Shown piece by piece: positions 35,876 through 44,923 of a stretch of 64,000 bases of DNA. Where the stretch lies: assembly GCA_017634555.1 (NCBI GenBank), contig JAGBNF010000046.1, positions 62,001-126,000 of the forward strand, given 5' to 3'. Numbering within the stretch: the stretch's first letter is position 1; every line of letters starts with the position of its first letter. Under the pieces are notes generated by a model, which saw nothing but the letters and a program-made list of their open reading frames with translations, did not search any database and was not told the DNA's origin. A program made the translations under genes and the position numbers. The DNA comes from Eubacterium sp. (GTDB taxonomy: Bacteria; Bacillota; Clostridia; Lachnospirales; Lachnospiraceae).

Positions 35876-37333
35876 CTAGAGTTTTTCGAGGAGGCGGAGC
35901 AGATAGTCCCAGGTCCTCTTTACGCTTGCAAGATCCAGTGATTCCTGCGGTGTATGAACGTCAGCCATATCAGGTCCGATGGAAACGGCATCGAGTCCGT
36001 CGATCATTCCCTCGAAGAGTCCGCATTCAACACCTGCATGCATGGATTCTACGATAGGCTGTTCGCCGTACATTTCCTCATATACGGATATCATTGTCTC
36101 TCTGAGAGGTGAATCCTCTCTGTACTGCCATGCCGGATAACTTCCGGAAAAGCTTATGGAAGCACCGAGCTGAACAGCCAGGCATTCAAGCTTGAACATA
36201 AGCTCAGCCTTCTTGGTGTTAACACTGCTTCTCAGGCAGTAGGACATGATGACTGCATCGGCAACTGTCTTCAGGATTCCGAGATTAAGCGATGTTTCAA
36301 CGAGAGTCGGAAAATCCTGACACATAGCCTGAACACCGTTAGGAGTCAGGAGAAGACCGGAAATGATTTTTCTCGTACCTGCTTCGTCGATCACGAAGGA
36401 AGGCTTATAATCTGTAGGAAATTCTGTGTTTACCGAAATATCGGGATCGGTCTTACTGTATTCGGACTTAAAGGCAGCCGCACATTTGTTGACAGAAGCT
36501 ATGAAGGAATCCTCAAGGCAGTTCGAATTGAGAGTTATCAAAGCTGTACATTCTCTAGGAATCGCATTATCCTTCTGGCCGCCTGAAATCTCGATGAGGC
36601 TTATAGGATATTCCTTCTGAAGCAGATAGAGAAGACGGCCCATCATGATATTCGGGTTGGCGCGTCCCTTGTCGATCTCCATGCCGGAATGACCGCCCAT
36701 AAAGCCTGTTAAATGTATCCTTACCGGAACAGACGTGGAATCTGCAGGAACGGTTTTATATGGTATTCTGAGAGCTGCTGTGGCACCTCCCGCACATCCT
36801 ACCAGAAGATGACCCTCTTCCTCGGAGTCGAGGTTTATAAGACGTCTGCCTTTGAGCGGTGAAGGATCGAGTGCTCTGGCACCGTCCATTCCGATCTCTT
36901 CATCAACAGTGAATATCACCTCAAGAGGCGGATGACTTATGGAATCTGATTCGAGAATTGCCATACAGTAGGCAACTGCGATTCCGTCATCTCCACCCAG
37001 TGTGGTGCCGTCTGCGGTAAGGATTCCGTCCTTTAGAACGAGACGGAGCCCGTCTGTCATAAAATCGATATCGCAATCTGATTCCTTCTCGCATACCATA
37101 TCGATATGTCCCTGAAGGATTACGGGCTCTTCGTTCTCACGGCCTGAGCTGCCGCCCTTAAAGATGATCAGGTTATTAACTTCATCCTGAATGCATCTGA
37201 GTCCATGTGCTTCGGCAAATGCCTTGATATGATCGCTGATCTTCTTAGTGTTTTTTGAACCGTGAGGTATACTGCAGATATCTTCGAAATGTCTGAGTAC
37301 TGCCGCAGGTTCCATCTCCTCAAGTATGTACAT
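35876..37333 (-). CDS. pepD: Aminoacyl-histidine dipeptidase (M20 family)
   Basis: Cytoplasmic di-zinc peptidase that hydrolyses Xaa-His and other dipeptides, 485 residues as usual for PepD. Metal motifs are visible: the HIDMVCEKE ligand, TLGGDDGIAVAYC (bridging Asp), FTVDEEIGMDGA (catalytic Glu pair) and NLDSEEEGHLLVGCAGG. GGTGMHAGVECG-like sequence near the C-terminus reads SMHAGVECGLFEG. GGGAGGT precedes the ATG at 37333. It lies 33 bases after the YdcF-like gene on the same strand. Confidence 0.95.
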   Translation of the reverse strand: MYILEEMEPAAVLRHFEDICSIPHGSKNTKKISDHIKAFAEAHGLRCIQDEVNNLIIFKGGSSGRENEEPVILQGHIDMVCEKESDCDIDFMTDGLRLVLKDGILTADGTTLGGDDGIAVAYCMAILESDSISHPPLEVIFTVDEEIGMDGARALDPSPLKGRRLINLDSEEEGHLLVGCAGGATAALRIPYKTVPADSTSVPVRIHLTGFMGGHSGMEIDKGRANPNIMMGRLLYLLQKEYPISLIEISGGQKDNAIPRECTALITLNSNCLEDSFIASVNKCAAAFKSEYSKTDPDISVNTEFPTDYKPSFVIDEAGTRKIISGLLLTPNGVQAMCQDFPTLVETSLNLGILKTVADAVIMSYCLRSSVNTKKAELMFKLECLAVQLGASISFSGSYPAWQYREDSPLRETMISVYEEMYGEQPIVESMHAGVECGLFEGMIDGLDAVSIGPDMADVHTPQESLDLASVKRTWDYLLRLLEKL

Positions 37334-37366
37334 GATTACCTCCCTCGTGACAGCAGAGCTGTCTTA

Positions 37367-37999
37367 TTATCTGAAAAGTCGGTAGACAAAGTAACCGATA
37401 TATAAAGTACTTTCTCGGATCATGAAGTCGATCCTGCTCTGATAACCGGTATACTTGGTGGACGGTGTGGGAGAGCTGTAAGCTGAAATCCCTTCGTCCT
37501 TTGCAATAAGCATGGCACGCATCATATGCAGAGGATCACTGACTATTATTGCGTCAGAGAATCCGTTTTCATCCATGATCTTCTTTGCATTTGCCAGATT
37601 AGTGATGGTCTGCTCGGATTCCTCTTCCAGGAGGATATCCTCTGCAGGGATTCCCTGATCTATAAGATACATGCCTGCTACATAGGCATCGCTGAGATAG
37701 CTTCCTTCGCCAAGACCTCCCGTAACGAGAATCTTATCCGAATAACCCTCTTTATATAATGTGATGCTGTGATTAAGTCTCTCGCGGAATACCGGTGAAA
37801 CTCCGTCGGAGGAGAGCCCGGCTCCGAGAACTATGATAACGTCTGCATTTTGTCGTTCGTCCCTATGGGAGTAATTCCATATTGCTACAGAGGCTGCGCC
37901 ATAAAGAGCGATGACCAGCAGTAAGATGAAAAGGATAAATCTGAGAAAGCGTTTTTTCCCGCTCTTACCCTTTGCAGTCTTCTTGGTTTCTTTTTTCAT
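37367..37999 (-). CDS. YdcF/SanA-like DUF218 membrane-anchored protein
   Basis: About 210 residues. A basic N-terminus and one transmembrane helix (about 20-45) are followed by the DUF218 domain: DVIIVLGAGL, a conserved RLNHSITLYKEG, KILVTGG, and NLANAKKIM followed by VSDPLHMMRAM. Relatives (SanA, YdcF, ElyC) act at the cell envelope, but their chemistry is poorly known. The ATG at 37999 is favoured; a TTG at 38017 lacks a site. It is transcribed with pepD. Confidence 0.85.
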   Translation of the reverse strand: MKKETKKTAKGKSGKKRFLRFILFILLLVIALYGAASVAIWNYSHRDERQNADVIIVLGAGLSSDGVSPVFRERLNHSITLYKEGYSDKILVTGGLGEGSYLSDAYVAGMYLIDQGIPAEDILLEEESEQTITNLANAKKIMDENGFSDAIIVSDPLHMMRAMLIAKDEGISAYSSPTPSTKYTGYQSRIDFMIRESTLYIGYFVYRLFR

Positions 38000-38102
38000 A
38001 ATATGATCCGTTTCCAAAATTTAAATAGAAGAATATTATAGCATATCCGGCGTTGTTTCACACAGCTTTCTGTTAAATATAGAAAAAAGCTTTTATATGC
38101 GG

Positions 38103-38108
38103 TATAAT
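38103..38108 (+). promoter_or_regulatory. Candidate -10 element before the Cys-rich gene
   Basis: A perfect TATAAT lies 61 bases upstream of the ATG at 38169. I see no good -35 box at 17 bases (TAGAAA only), so this is tentative. Confidence 0.35.
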
Positions 38109-38168
38109 AATTTGGTTATGGGCAGTATACCCGCTAAGGGAAAAACTTATAATAAAGGGGTTTATTCA

Positions 38169-38360
38169 ATGAAAAGAATAATAAGGAATATGGCCAAATG
38201 TAATAAGTGTGGGGACGTGATCGAGTCAAAGGCAAGATGTAATCCGGTCAGCTGTTCCTGCGGCTGCATAACAATAGACGGAGGAAAGTTCTATCTTAAA
38301 AGAACGTGCAAGTTCAGCGAAGATGATCTTACAGAGATGAGCGAGTATGAAGAGAAGTAG
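38169..38360 (+). CDS. Small Cys-rich zinc-ribbon-like protein
   Basis: 63 residues with CNKCGDVIES near the N-terminus and a second cluster CNPVSCSCGC (Cys11, 14, 24, 29, 31, 33), followed by DGGKFYLKR and an acidic tail. It looks like a stand-alone zinc ribbon of the DUF7695 kind. The ATG at 38169 has AAAGGGG at 9 bases; an in-frame ATG at 38097 lacks a site. Its 3' end overlaps the acyltransferase start by 14 bases, so it may be coupled to that operon. Function unknown. Confidence 0.75.
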   Translation: MKRIIRNMAKCNKCGDVIESKARCNPVSCSCGCITIDGGKFYLKRTCKFSEDDLTEMSEYEEK

Positions 38361-39624
38361 ATTAAAATGGAATAAACTGGATAATACGGGTAATCTTTTT
38401 CCGGTTATAGCTAAACCCGGAATGAGCAACGTATACAGGGTTTCTGTACTTCTTAAGGAGGATATCAGAGAAGAGCTGCTGCAGAAGGCGCTGGAGCAGG
38501 TTCTGCCTTATTTTGATATGTTCCAGTCCTGTATGAAAAAGGGAATCTTCTGGTATTATCTGGAATCGAGTCCGGTTCCTTTCCCGAAGGTGAAGAAGGA
38601 AAATACCTACCCTTGTCTTTACATCGATCCCGATAACAACAAGAACGATCATCTGTTCAGACTTTCGTATTATAAGAACAGGATCAATCTTGAGGTTTTT
38701 CATGCGGTAACGGACGGAAACGGAGCTCTCTCATTCCTTAAGGAGATTACTTATCAGTATATAAGAAATGCGCATCCTGAGCTGAAGGGCGTGGTTAAGG
38801 ATTCTCTTGCGGCAGAGACATCACTGAACAATGAAGACAGTTATGTCCAGAACTATAAGAAAAAAGAGAAGAAGACATATAAGACGAAGAGAGCCGTGGT
38901 TGTAAAGGGTGATAAGTTCATCGTTAATCAGCTGGGAATAATCCACGGAATCATTAATCTTCAGGATATAAAGAGAGTATCAAAGTCCTACGGAGTGACC
39001 ATTAATCAGTATCTGGTGGGCGTTTATGCATGGGCTATCTATAAGTCCTATCTGAAGCAGCATGTGAGCAAGTATCCGATAAGCATAGCATGTCCCGTAA
39101 ATCTGAGACCGTACTTTGATTCGGATACCAATAAGAATTTCTTTGTTATGGTATCGGCTGTGTATAATGCAATGGTCAACAACGCATCCTTTGAGGAGGT
39201 TCTGAAGGAAATATCCATCAGCCTTAAGGAGCAGATTACAAAGGAGAATCTCGAAAGACTGTTCTCTTATAATGTATCTAATGAAATGAATATGATACTA
39301 AGAGCTATCCCGCTTTTCATAAAGAAGATAGCGATAGCACAGGTATATAACGCATCAGCCAAGGCGAATACCACAACACTTACTAATCTCGGAATTCAGA
39401 AGGTTGCAGAGCCTTATGGAGACTATATAGAAAGATTTCAGGCAATGCTGGCAATGTCCAAGGGACAGAGCATGAAATGTACCGTCCTTTCATATAAGGA
39501 TACTCTGGTTGCTACATTTTCGGCAAACATCATCGAGACGGGTATTCAGAGAGCTTTCTTCAGAAAGCTTACCGAGGACGGAATACAGGTTACTATAGAA
39601 ACTAACGGAGCATACTACGATTAA
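38347..39624 (+). CDS. Condensation-domain-like CoA/acyl acyltransferase
   Basis: A 425-residue single-domain protein of the chloramphenicol-acetyltransferase/condensation fold. The active-site motif is intact as HAVTDGNG (HxxxDG form), and a second-half ACPVNLRPYF segment resembles the structural DFGWG-side region of alcohol acetyltransferases. No carrier domain is present. It is followed by a DUF6320 membrane protein and an HSL esterase, a trio I associate with Lachnospiraceae. A role in transferring an acyl group to a small alcohol, lipid or peptide is inferred; the substrate is unknown. The ATG at 38347 overlaps the previous gene and has only a weak site. Confidence 0.8.
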   Translation: MKRSRLKWNKLDNTGNLFPVIAKPGMSNVYRVSVLLKEDIREELLQKALEQVLPYFDMFQSCMKKGIFWYYLESSPVPFPKVKKENTYPCLYIDPDNNKNDHLFRLSYYKNRINLEVFHAVTDGNGALSFLKEITYQYIRNAHPELKGVVKDSLAAETSLNNEDSYVQNYKKKEKKTYKTKRAVVVKGDKFIVNQLGIIHGIINLQDIKRVSKSYGVTINQYLVGVYAWAIYKSYLKQHVSKYPISIACPVNLRPYFDSDTNKNFFVMVSAVYNAMVNNASFEEVLKEISISLKEQITKENLERLFSYNVSNEMNMILRAIPLFIKKIAIAQVYNASAKANTTTLTNLGIQKVAEPYGDYIERFQAMLAMSKGQSMKCTVLSYKDTLVATFSANIIETGIQRAFFRKLTEDGIQVTIETNGAYYD

Positions 39625-39642
39625 CGGAGTAAAGAGCTTTAT

Positions 39643-40350
39643 ATGGCAAAATGTATCAGATGTAAATTAACAATAGAAGATGACTCCATGATGTGTCCGC
39701 TCTGTAACGGAGTTCTGGTCCGTGATGAGGAGGAGTATCTGGAGGCGGAGAAGAACGAGAGCGGAATATACATTTCCAGATCGACTACGTATCCCGATGT
39801 GGCTCCCGCACTGAGAAGAATTCAGATGGCTATCAAGATAGCTATATTTGCTGCGGTGGTTGCCGAGGTGGTTTCGATAATCGTTAACTACTATACCTAT
39901 AACGGAGTATGGTGGTCACTGATCGTCGGACTGGTTCTGGCATACGGATGCTTCACTTTGGTTTACTCCTTCAGTACAAACAGGAGTCTTCAGAGGATAA
40001 TAAATGTGCAGATGTTCCTGGCACTGATATGTATGGTGGCGCTGGATAATCTGATGGGTTACAGAGGCTGGTCCATAAGGTATGCGATACCTATAACCCT
40101 TATGGCGATTCCGGTGGGTGTCGTCGTGCTTATGATAATAAATGTAGATAACTGGCAGAGTTATATAATGACAGAGATAGCAGTAACCGCAATATGCGTG
40201 ATCCTGCTTTTACTTCAGATAATAGGTGTTATAAAAAGTTCTATCTTACTTCTCATTGCTACACTGATAGCAGGTACGATACTTGCGGCAACAATCCTTT
40301 TCGGATCGAAACTTGTATCGGATGAGATCAAGAGGAGGTTTAGGGTTTAA
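39643..40350 (+). CDS. Zinc-ribbon membrane protein (DUF6320-like)
   Basis: 235 residues. An N-terminal zinc ribbon (CIRCKLTIEDDSMMCPLC) is followed by a cytoplasmic linker and about six transmembrane helices (roughly 62-85, 90-112, 118-137, 142-165, 172-195, 200-222). It matches my memory of DUF6320. It is the middle gene of the acyltransferase-membrane-esterase trio, 18 bases after the acyltransferase and overlapping the esterase start (TAATG). A membrane partner or scaffold for the acylation pair is a guess from context. Confidence 0.82.
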   Translation: MAKCIRCKLTIEDDSMMCPLCNGVLVRDEEEYLEAEKNESGIYISRSTTYPDVAPALRRIQMAIKIAIFAAVVAEVVSIIVNYYTYNGVWWSLIVGLVLAYGCFTLVYSFSTNRSLQRIINVQMFLALICMVALDNLMGYRGWSIRYAIPITLMAIPVGVVVLMIINVDNWQSYIMTEIAVTAICVILLLLQIIGVIKSSILLLIATLIAGTILAATILFGSKLVSDEIKRRFRV

Positions 40351-41294
40351 TGCAGGAACTCAGTGTAAGAGCGAGAATAATTTCAGATTTAGTACAGATA
40401 TTCAATAATACGAAATATCTGGAAAGAAGGATTGAACACGAAGATTACGGCGAAAGCGAAATGGATAAGTCCTTCAGATATCCTGATAATTACAGTGCGG
40501 AAATAATCGATATGGGCGATTTCCGTATGGAGAAGCTCAGCAGGAATGATATAGAGAGTGAATGGGCAGTGTTGCATTTCCACGGAGGCGGATATCTCAG
40601 TCCTTTTACCAACCACTACAGAACAATGGCCGGACTCTACAGCGAGGTGGCAGGCGGAGCAGTGGTTCTTTCGGTGGATTACAGAGTTGCACCGGAGTTT
40701 ACGTATCCGGCGGCAGTGGATGATGCGTACAGATCCTTCAAATGGCTGCAGGAGCAGGGATTTCCGGCAGACAGGATCGTGCTCGGCGGTGATTCGGCAG
40801 GCGGTGGACTTGCGATGGCTCTCTGCTACAGGCTGAAGAAGCTTGGAGAAGAGCTTCCGGCAGGAATAGTAGCAATGTCACCGTGGACTGATCAGACCAA
40901 CAGCGGAGAATCCTATACGACAAACAGAGAGATAGATCCTGTGTTCGGAGGAACCAAGGGAGAGATTGTCTTCAATAATCCTTATCCGGGAGAGGCGGAT
41001 CCTAAGGATCCGGAGATTTCACCGCTCTTCGGAGATTTCAGCGGATTTCCTCCGATGCTTATTCAGGTAGGAACAGAGGAGATACTGCTCAGCGATTCGG
41101 AAACCGTTGCGGAAAAAGCAAAGGCTGCAGGAGTCAAGGTAAGGCTTTCGGTATATGAAGGTATGTTCCATGTATTTCAGTTGTCGGCACTGCTTATGCC
41201 GGAATCAAAGAAGGCATGGTTTGAAGTTAAGAGATTTATGAATGAGATAATCGGTAAGGAGTCAGATGAGTCGGACGAATTTGCAGGTGAATGA
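40350..41294 (+). CDS. Alpha/beta hydrolase of the hormone-sensitive lipase family
   Basis: A 314-residue cytoplasmic esterase. The oxyanion-hole motif is HFHGGGYLS, the nucleophile elbow is GGDSAGGGLA, and the catalytic Asp and His are likely in IQVGTEEILLSDSE and GMFHVFQL. This is the HSL/family IV esterase pattern. The start codon overlaps the stop of the DUF6320 gene, indicating tight coupling. Together with the acyltransferase it suggests an acylation/deacylation pair or a two-step acyl transfer. The acidic end (ESDESDEFAGE) is unremarkable. Confidence 0.9.
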   Translation: MQELSVRARIISDLVQIFNNTKYLERRIEHEDYGESEMDKSFRYPDNYSAEIIDMGDFRMEKLSRNDIESEWAVLHFHGGGYLSPFTNHYRTMAGLYSEVAGGAVVLSVDYRVAPEFTYPAAVDDAYRSFKWLQEQGFPADRIVLGGDSAGGGLAMALCYRLKKLGEELPAGIVAMSPWTDQTNSGESYTTNREIDPVFGGTKGEIVFNNPYPGEADPKDPEISPLFGDFSGFPPMLIQVGTEEILLSDSETVAEKAKAAGVKVRLSVYEGMFHVFQLSALLMPESKKAWFEVKRFMNEIIGKESDESDEFAGE

Positions 41295-41317
41295 TTTAGA
41301 TTAGGGGGACGCTCACT

Positions 41318-42085
41318 ATGAAGGGATATCTCGTTGTAAGCAGAGGAACCACGGAACCGGATATCAGAGAAAGGTATCTGACGGAGCTGGAGCTTCTGAT
41401 AGAAGAAAGAAATGAAGGACTTCCTGTAAGAAGAGCCTTTACAAATCCTGAAATAAGGCGTAAAGTGAGAGAACTGACCGGAGAGAATGTTCAGGGAGTT
41501 AAGGCAGCAATGTTCTCCATGAAGGAGGAGGGTGTCACAGATCTTTATATTCTGTCGACCCATGTTGTTGCCGGTGAAGATTACAGACGGATGAGTGAAG
41601 ACTTGTCGGGCTGTGCTTCGCTTTTTAATTCGATTCATGTTTCCAGACCTCTGGTGGAGGAAGGAAATGATTTTGATCTCTGCGCGAGAGCACTGCACAG
41701 TGTTTTCGGAGAAAGAGTAGGGGATGACTGTCTGATCCTTATGGCAAGAGGATTTGATGATCCCGATACTGAGGAGATCTTTGAAAAGCTCGAAAGAACA
41801 GTTGCCGAAAGATTCGGCGGTAAGGCATACATTTCAACCTTGAACGGAAGAAGAAATCTGACCACTGTGCTGATGGATATGAGACGTCAGGGCAGGAGCG
41901 GAAGAGTTGTTGTGGCGCCTTTTGGATTTATCCTCGGAGATATGGGCTACCATATCGCAGGCGGAGAAAATTCATATGAAGATAGACTCTGTAATCAGGG
42001 ATATGAGACAGAGATAATAGAAGAAGGCTTGGGAATACATGATGCATTTCTCAGATTGTATCTCAAACACTTATACGAAGCTTAG
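41318..42085 (+). CDS. CbiK-like class II chelatase homolog lacking metal-site residues
   Basis: A 255-residue protein with the overall CbiK (sirohydrochlorin cobaltochelatase) plan: an opening VVSRGTTEPD, RRAFTNPEIRRKV, and the STHVVAGEDY segment that matches the family's THVIxGxE. The three residues I expect for metal/porphyrin chemistry (Salmonella CbiK His145, Glu175, His207) appear here as Arg144 in MARG, Asn176 in TLNG and Met209 in GDMG. It is therefore probably not a cobalt or iron chelatase. No other cobalamin or siroheme gene is nearby. It lies between the esterase and trkA on the same strand. Confidence 0.7.
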   Translation: MKGYLVVSRGTTEPDIRERYLTELELLIEERNEGLPVRRAFTNPEIRRKVRELTGENVQGVKAAMFSMKEEGVTDLYILSTHVVAGEDYRRMSEDLSGCASLFNSIHVSRPLVEEGNDFDLCARALHSVFGERVGDDCLILMARGFDDPDTEEIFEKLERTVAERFGGKAYISTLNGRRNLTTVLMDMRRQGRSGRVVVAPFGFILGDMGYHIAGGENSYEDRLCNQGYETEIIEEGLGIHDAFLRLYLKHLYEA

Positions 42086-42096
42086 GAGGATAAACC

Positions 42097-43455
42097 GTGA
42101 ATATCATGATAGCCGGCTGCGGAAAGGTCGGAAAATCAATAGCAATGAGACTCTGTGAAGAGGGTCATCAGGTTACGGTAATAGATAGTAACGAAGCGGC
42201 ACTCCAGTCTGTGAAAAGCTCACTTGATGTTATGGGCTATCACGGAGACTGTACAAGTATAAATGTACTCGAGGAAGCGGGTATAAGACATACGGATCTT
42301 TTGATAACAGTTACAAGTGATGATGAGAAGAACATGCTCACATGTCTTGTGGCAAGAAAAGTCGGCGGATGTCAGACTATAGCGAGAGTAAGAAGTCCTC
42401 AGTATGCTGAGGATATAAAGTATATTAAGGAAGATCTCGGTCTTTCCATGTCGATCAACCCGGAGAAGGTTGCGGCTGATGAAATGATCAGACTGATTCA
42501 GGTTCCTTCAGCCCTTGAGGTTGAGTCCTTTGCAAAGGGAAGAGTTAATCTTATCAGCTTTGCGGTTCTCGAGAATTCAGTGCTTGACGGAATCAAGCTT
42601 AAGCAGCTTCATTCCAAGATAGGTATGAATGCACTTATATGCGTTGCCGCAAAGGGTGACAAGGTAGTCATACCTGACGGTGAGTATGAGATTGAGGTAG
42701 GAGACAGATTATGGGTAACTCTGTCTTATGCGGATATAAATACATTTTTCAACAAGGTTGGAATTAAGACAAAGACCATAAAGAATGTTCTTATCGCAGG
42801 TGGCGGAACCATGACCTATTATCTGGCTCAGAAGCTGATAAACCTGAAGATGGATGTCAAGATCATAGAGATGAATCCTGAGCGTGCAGACAAGCTGGCA
42901 GAGTCACTTCCAAAGGCTATGATAATCTGTGGTGATGCAACGGATAAGAGCCTCCTTACAGAGGAAGCTATAGATGAAATGGATGCCATCTGTGCACTTA
43001 TGAATGAGGATGAGGAAAATATCCTTCTTTCACTCTATGCCCATAAGTATTCACCGGCAAAGATCATGACCAGAATTCACAGAGATTCTTATGAGGAGCT
43101 GGTTTCAGAGCTGCCTGTAGGTCAGACCATATCAACTAAGAGAATTACGGCAGATTATATCTTACGTTATATCAGAGCAATGCAGAACAGTCTGGGAAGT
43201 GAGGTTGAGACCTTATACAGACTGGTAGACGGACGAGTTGAGGCACTGGAGTTTAATATAGGTGCAGGTTTTATCGGTTCGGGCAAGAGCCTGAAGGATC
43301 TGTCACTTATAAGCGGTACACTTATCTGCAGTATCTACAGAGGCGGAAAGATCATACGTCCGGGTGGAAATGATACCCTTGAAGCGGGAGACAGTGTTGT
43401 TATCGTTACAACGCATAAGGGAATAAACAGTCTTGATGAGATTATAAGGAGATAA
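42097..43455 (+). CDS. trkA: Trk potassium transporter peripheral subunit
   Basis: Cytoplasmic gating ring subunit with two RCK halves. The first Rossmann motif is GCGKVGKSIAMRL with VIDSNE, and the second is AGGGTMTYYLAQKL with IIEMNP. Each half is followed by a TrkA-C domain. Length (452) is standard. GTG start at 42097 with AGGAGG nine bases upstream. The TrkH channel gene follows after 9 bases, completing the uptake system. Confidence 0.95.
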   Translation: MNIMIAGCGKVGKSIAMRLCEEGHQVTVIDSNEAALQSVKSSLDVMGYHGDCTSINVLEEAGIRHTDLLITVTSDDEKNMLTCLVARKVGGCQTIARVRSPQYAEDIKYIKEDLGLSMSINPEKVAADEMIRLIQVPSALEVESFAKGRVNLISFAVLENSVLDGIKLKQLHSKIGMNALICVAAKGDKVVIPDGEYEIEVGDRLWVTLSYADINTFFNKVGIKTKTIKNVLIAGGGTMTYYLAQKLINLKMDVKIIEMNPERADKLAESLPKAMIICGDATDKSLLTEEAIDEMDAICALMNEDEENILLSLYAHKYSPAKIMTRIHRDSYEELVSELPVGQTISTKRITADYILRYIRAMQNSLGSEVETLYRLVDGRVEALEFNIGAGFIGSGKSLKDLSLISGTLICSIYRGGKIIRPGGNDTLEAGDSVVIVTTHKGINSLDEIIRR

Positions 43456-43464
43456 ATTCATATC

Positions 43465-44901
43465 ATGAACTATCTGTTGATAATTAAATTCATAGGCTCT
43501 CTGCTTCAGTTCGAAGGACTGTTTATGATTCTTCCTTTTACAGTCGGACTGTATTATCACGAACAGCAGTCGAAATATCTGCTGCTTTCGGCGGCTGTGG
43601 CATTTACCATAGGATCGCTCCTCAGGCTGATCAAGCCGAAGAACACAAAGTTCCATCCGAAGGAAGGATTCGTAGCGACCGCATTTTCCTGGTTCGTAAT
43701 GAGTGTTATGGGCGCAATGCCCTTCTGGCTCAGCGGAGAGATACCAAGCTTTACGAATGCGGTATTTGAAACAGCTTCGGGATTTACTACAACCGGAGCA
43801 AGTATACTGGTAGATATTGAGGCTATGTGCAGATGTATGCTGTTCTGGAGAAGCTTCACACACTGGATCGGCGGAATGGGAGTTCTCGTTTTCATGCTGA
43901 TATTCCTTAAGTCCAGTGCGGACGAAATGAACCTGATGAAGGCGGAGTCTCCCGGACCGTCGGTAGATAAGCTGGTTCCGAGAGTAAGGACCACCGCATT
44001 TATCCTTTATGCACTTTATACCGGAATAACCGTTGTTTCAATCGTATCATTCATTTTAGCGGGAATGCCGATATTCGATTCTGTCTGTATAGGTTTCGGC
44101 GCGGCAGGTACCGGAGGATTTGGTGTAAAGGCTGACAGCTGCGCGAGTTATTCGCCTCTCTGTCAGGTGCTGATCACGATATCCATGTTCCTCTTCGGAG
44201 TAAATTTCAAGGTATATTTCCTTATCGTATTTAAGAAGTTTAAGGAAATCCTGAAATGTGAAGAGGTACTGTGGTATACGATCATATATGTTGCGGCATC
44301 TTTACTTGTTGCAATCAATATAGTAAGTGATTTAGGAACAGTCGGCGAATCCGTAAGGGCTTCATGTTTTCAGGTTGCATCTATCATGACAACCACAGGA
44401 TATGCAACCCATGACTTTAATACATGGACAACTCTTCCGAAGGCGATACTGGTTCTCATAATGTTTACGGGAGCCTGCGCAGGAAGTACGGGTGGCGGTA
44501 TCAAGGTATCGAGATGGATACTTTATCTGAAGCAGATCAAACGAGAGGTTGCAAAGTATACTCATCCGAGATCTGTAAAGAAGATACGTCTTGACGGTGA
44601 TGTGGTCGATGAAGATACTATCAGAGGTGCAAATGTATATCTGATGGCCTATGCTGCAGTATTTATCGTATCGATGCTTATCATCTGCATCGATGGATAT
44701 GATCTGATAACGTGTTTTACATCTGTTGCAGCAACACTTAACAATATCGGTCCGGGACTTGAAGTGGTAGGTCCGATAGGAAATTATGATGGATATTCAC
44801 TTTTATCCAAATGGGTATTTGTATTTGATATGATAGCCGGTAGACTTGAGATATTCCCGGTTCTCATAATGCTTGCACCACAGACGTGGAAAAAGAAGTA
44901 A
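43465..44901 (+). CDS. trkH: Trk potassium uptake channel subunit
   Basis: Integral membrane channel, 478 residues, built from four pore repeats. The selectivity-filter segments are recognisable: SGFTTTGAS, GAAGTGGFG, IMTTTGYAT and LNNIGPGLE. AAGGAG lies in the trkA end before the ATG at 43465. With TrkA it forms the NAD/ATP-gated potassium uptake system. Confidence 0.95.
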   Translation: MNYLLIIKFIGSLLQFEGLFMILPFTVGLYYHEQQSKYLLLSAAVAFTIGSLLRLIKPKNTKFHPKEGFVATAFSWFVMSVMGAMPFWLSGEIPSFTNAVFETASGFTTTGASILVDIEAMCRCMLFWRSFTHWIGGMGVLVFMLIFLKSSADEMNLMKAESPGPSVDKLVPRVRTTAFILYALYTGITVVSIVSFILAGMPIFDSVCIGFGAAGTGGFGVKADSCASYSPLCQVLITISMFLFGVNFKVYFLIVFKKFKEILKCEEVLWYTIIYVAASLLVAINIVSDLGTVGESVRASCFQVASIMTTTGYATHDFNTWTTLPKAILVLIMFTGACAGSTGGGIKVSRWILYLKQIKREVAKYTHPRSVKKIRLDGDVVDEDTIRGANVYLMAYAAVFIVSMLIICIDGYDLITCFTSVAATLNNIGPGLEVVGPIGNYDGYSLLSKWVFVFDMIAGRLEIFPVLIMLAPQTWKKK

Positions 44902-44923
44902 GGTTAGAAAAGGGGAACGAAGA

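Noticed and set aside
43303-43863. Minus-strand frame of 186 codons across the trkA-trkH junction
   Set aside because: Antisense to two well-supported genes; no start signal or family.
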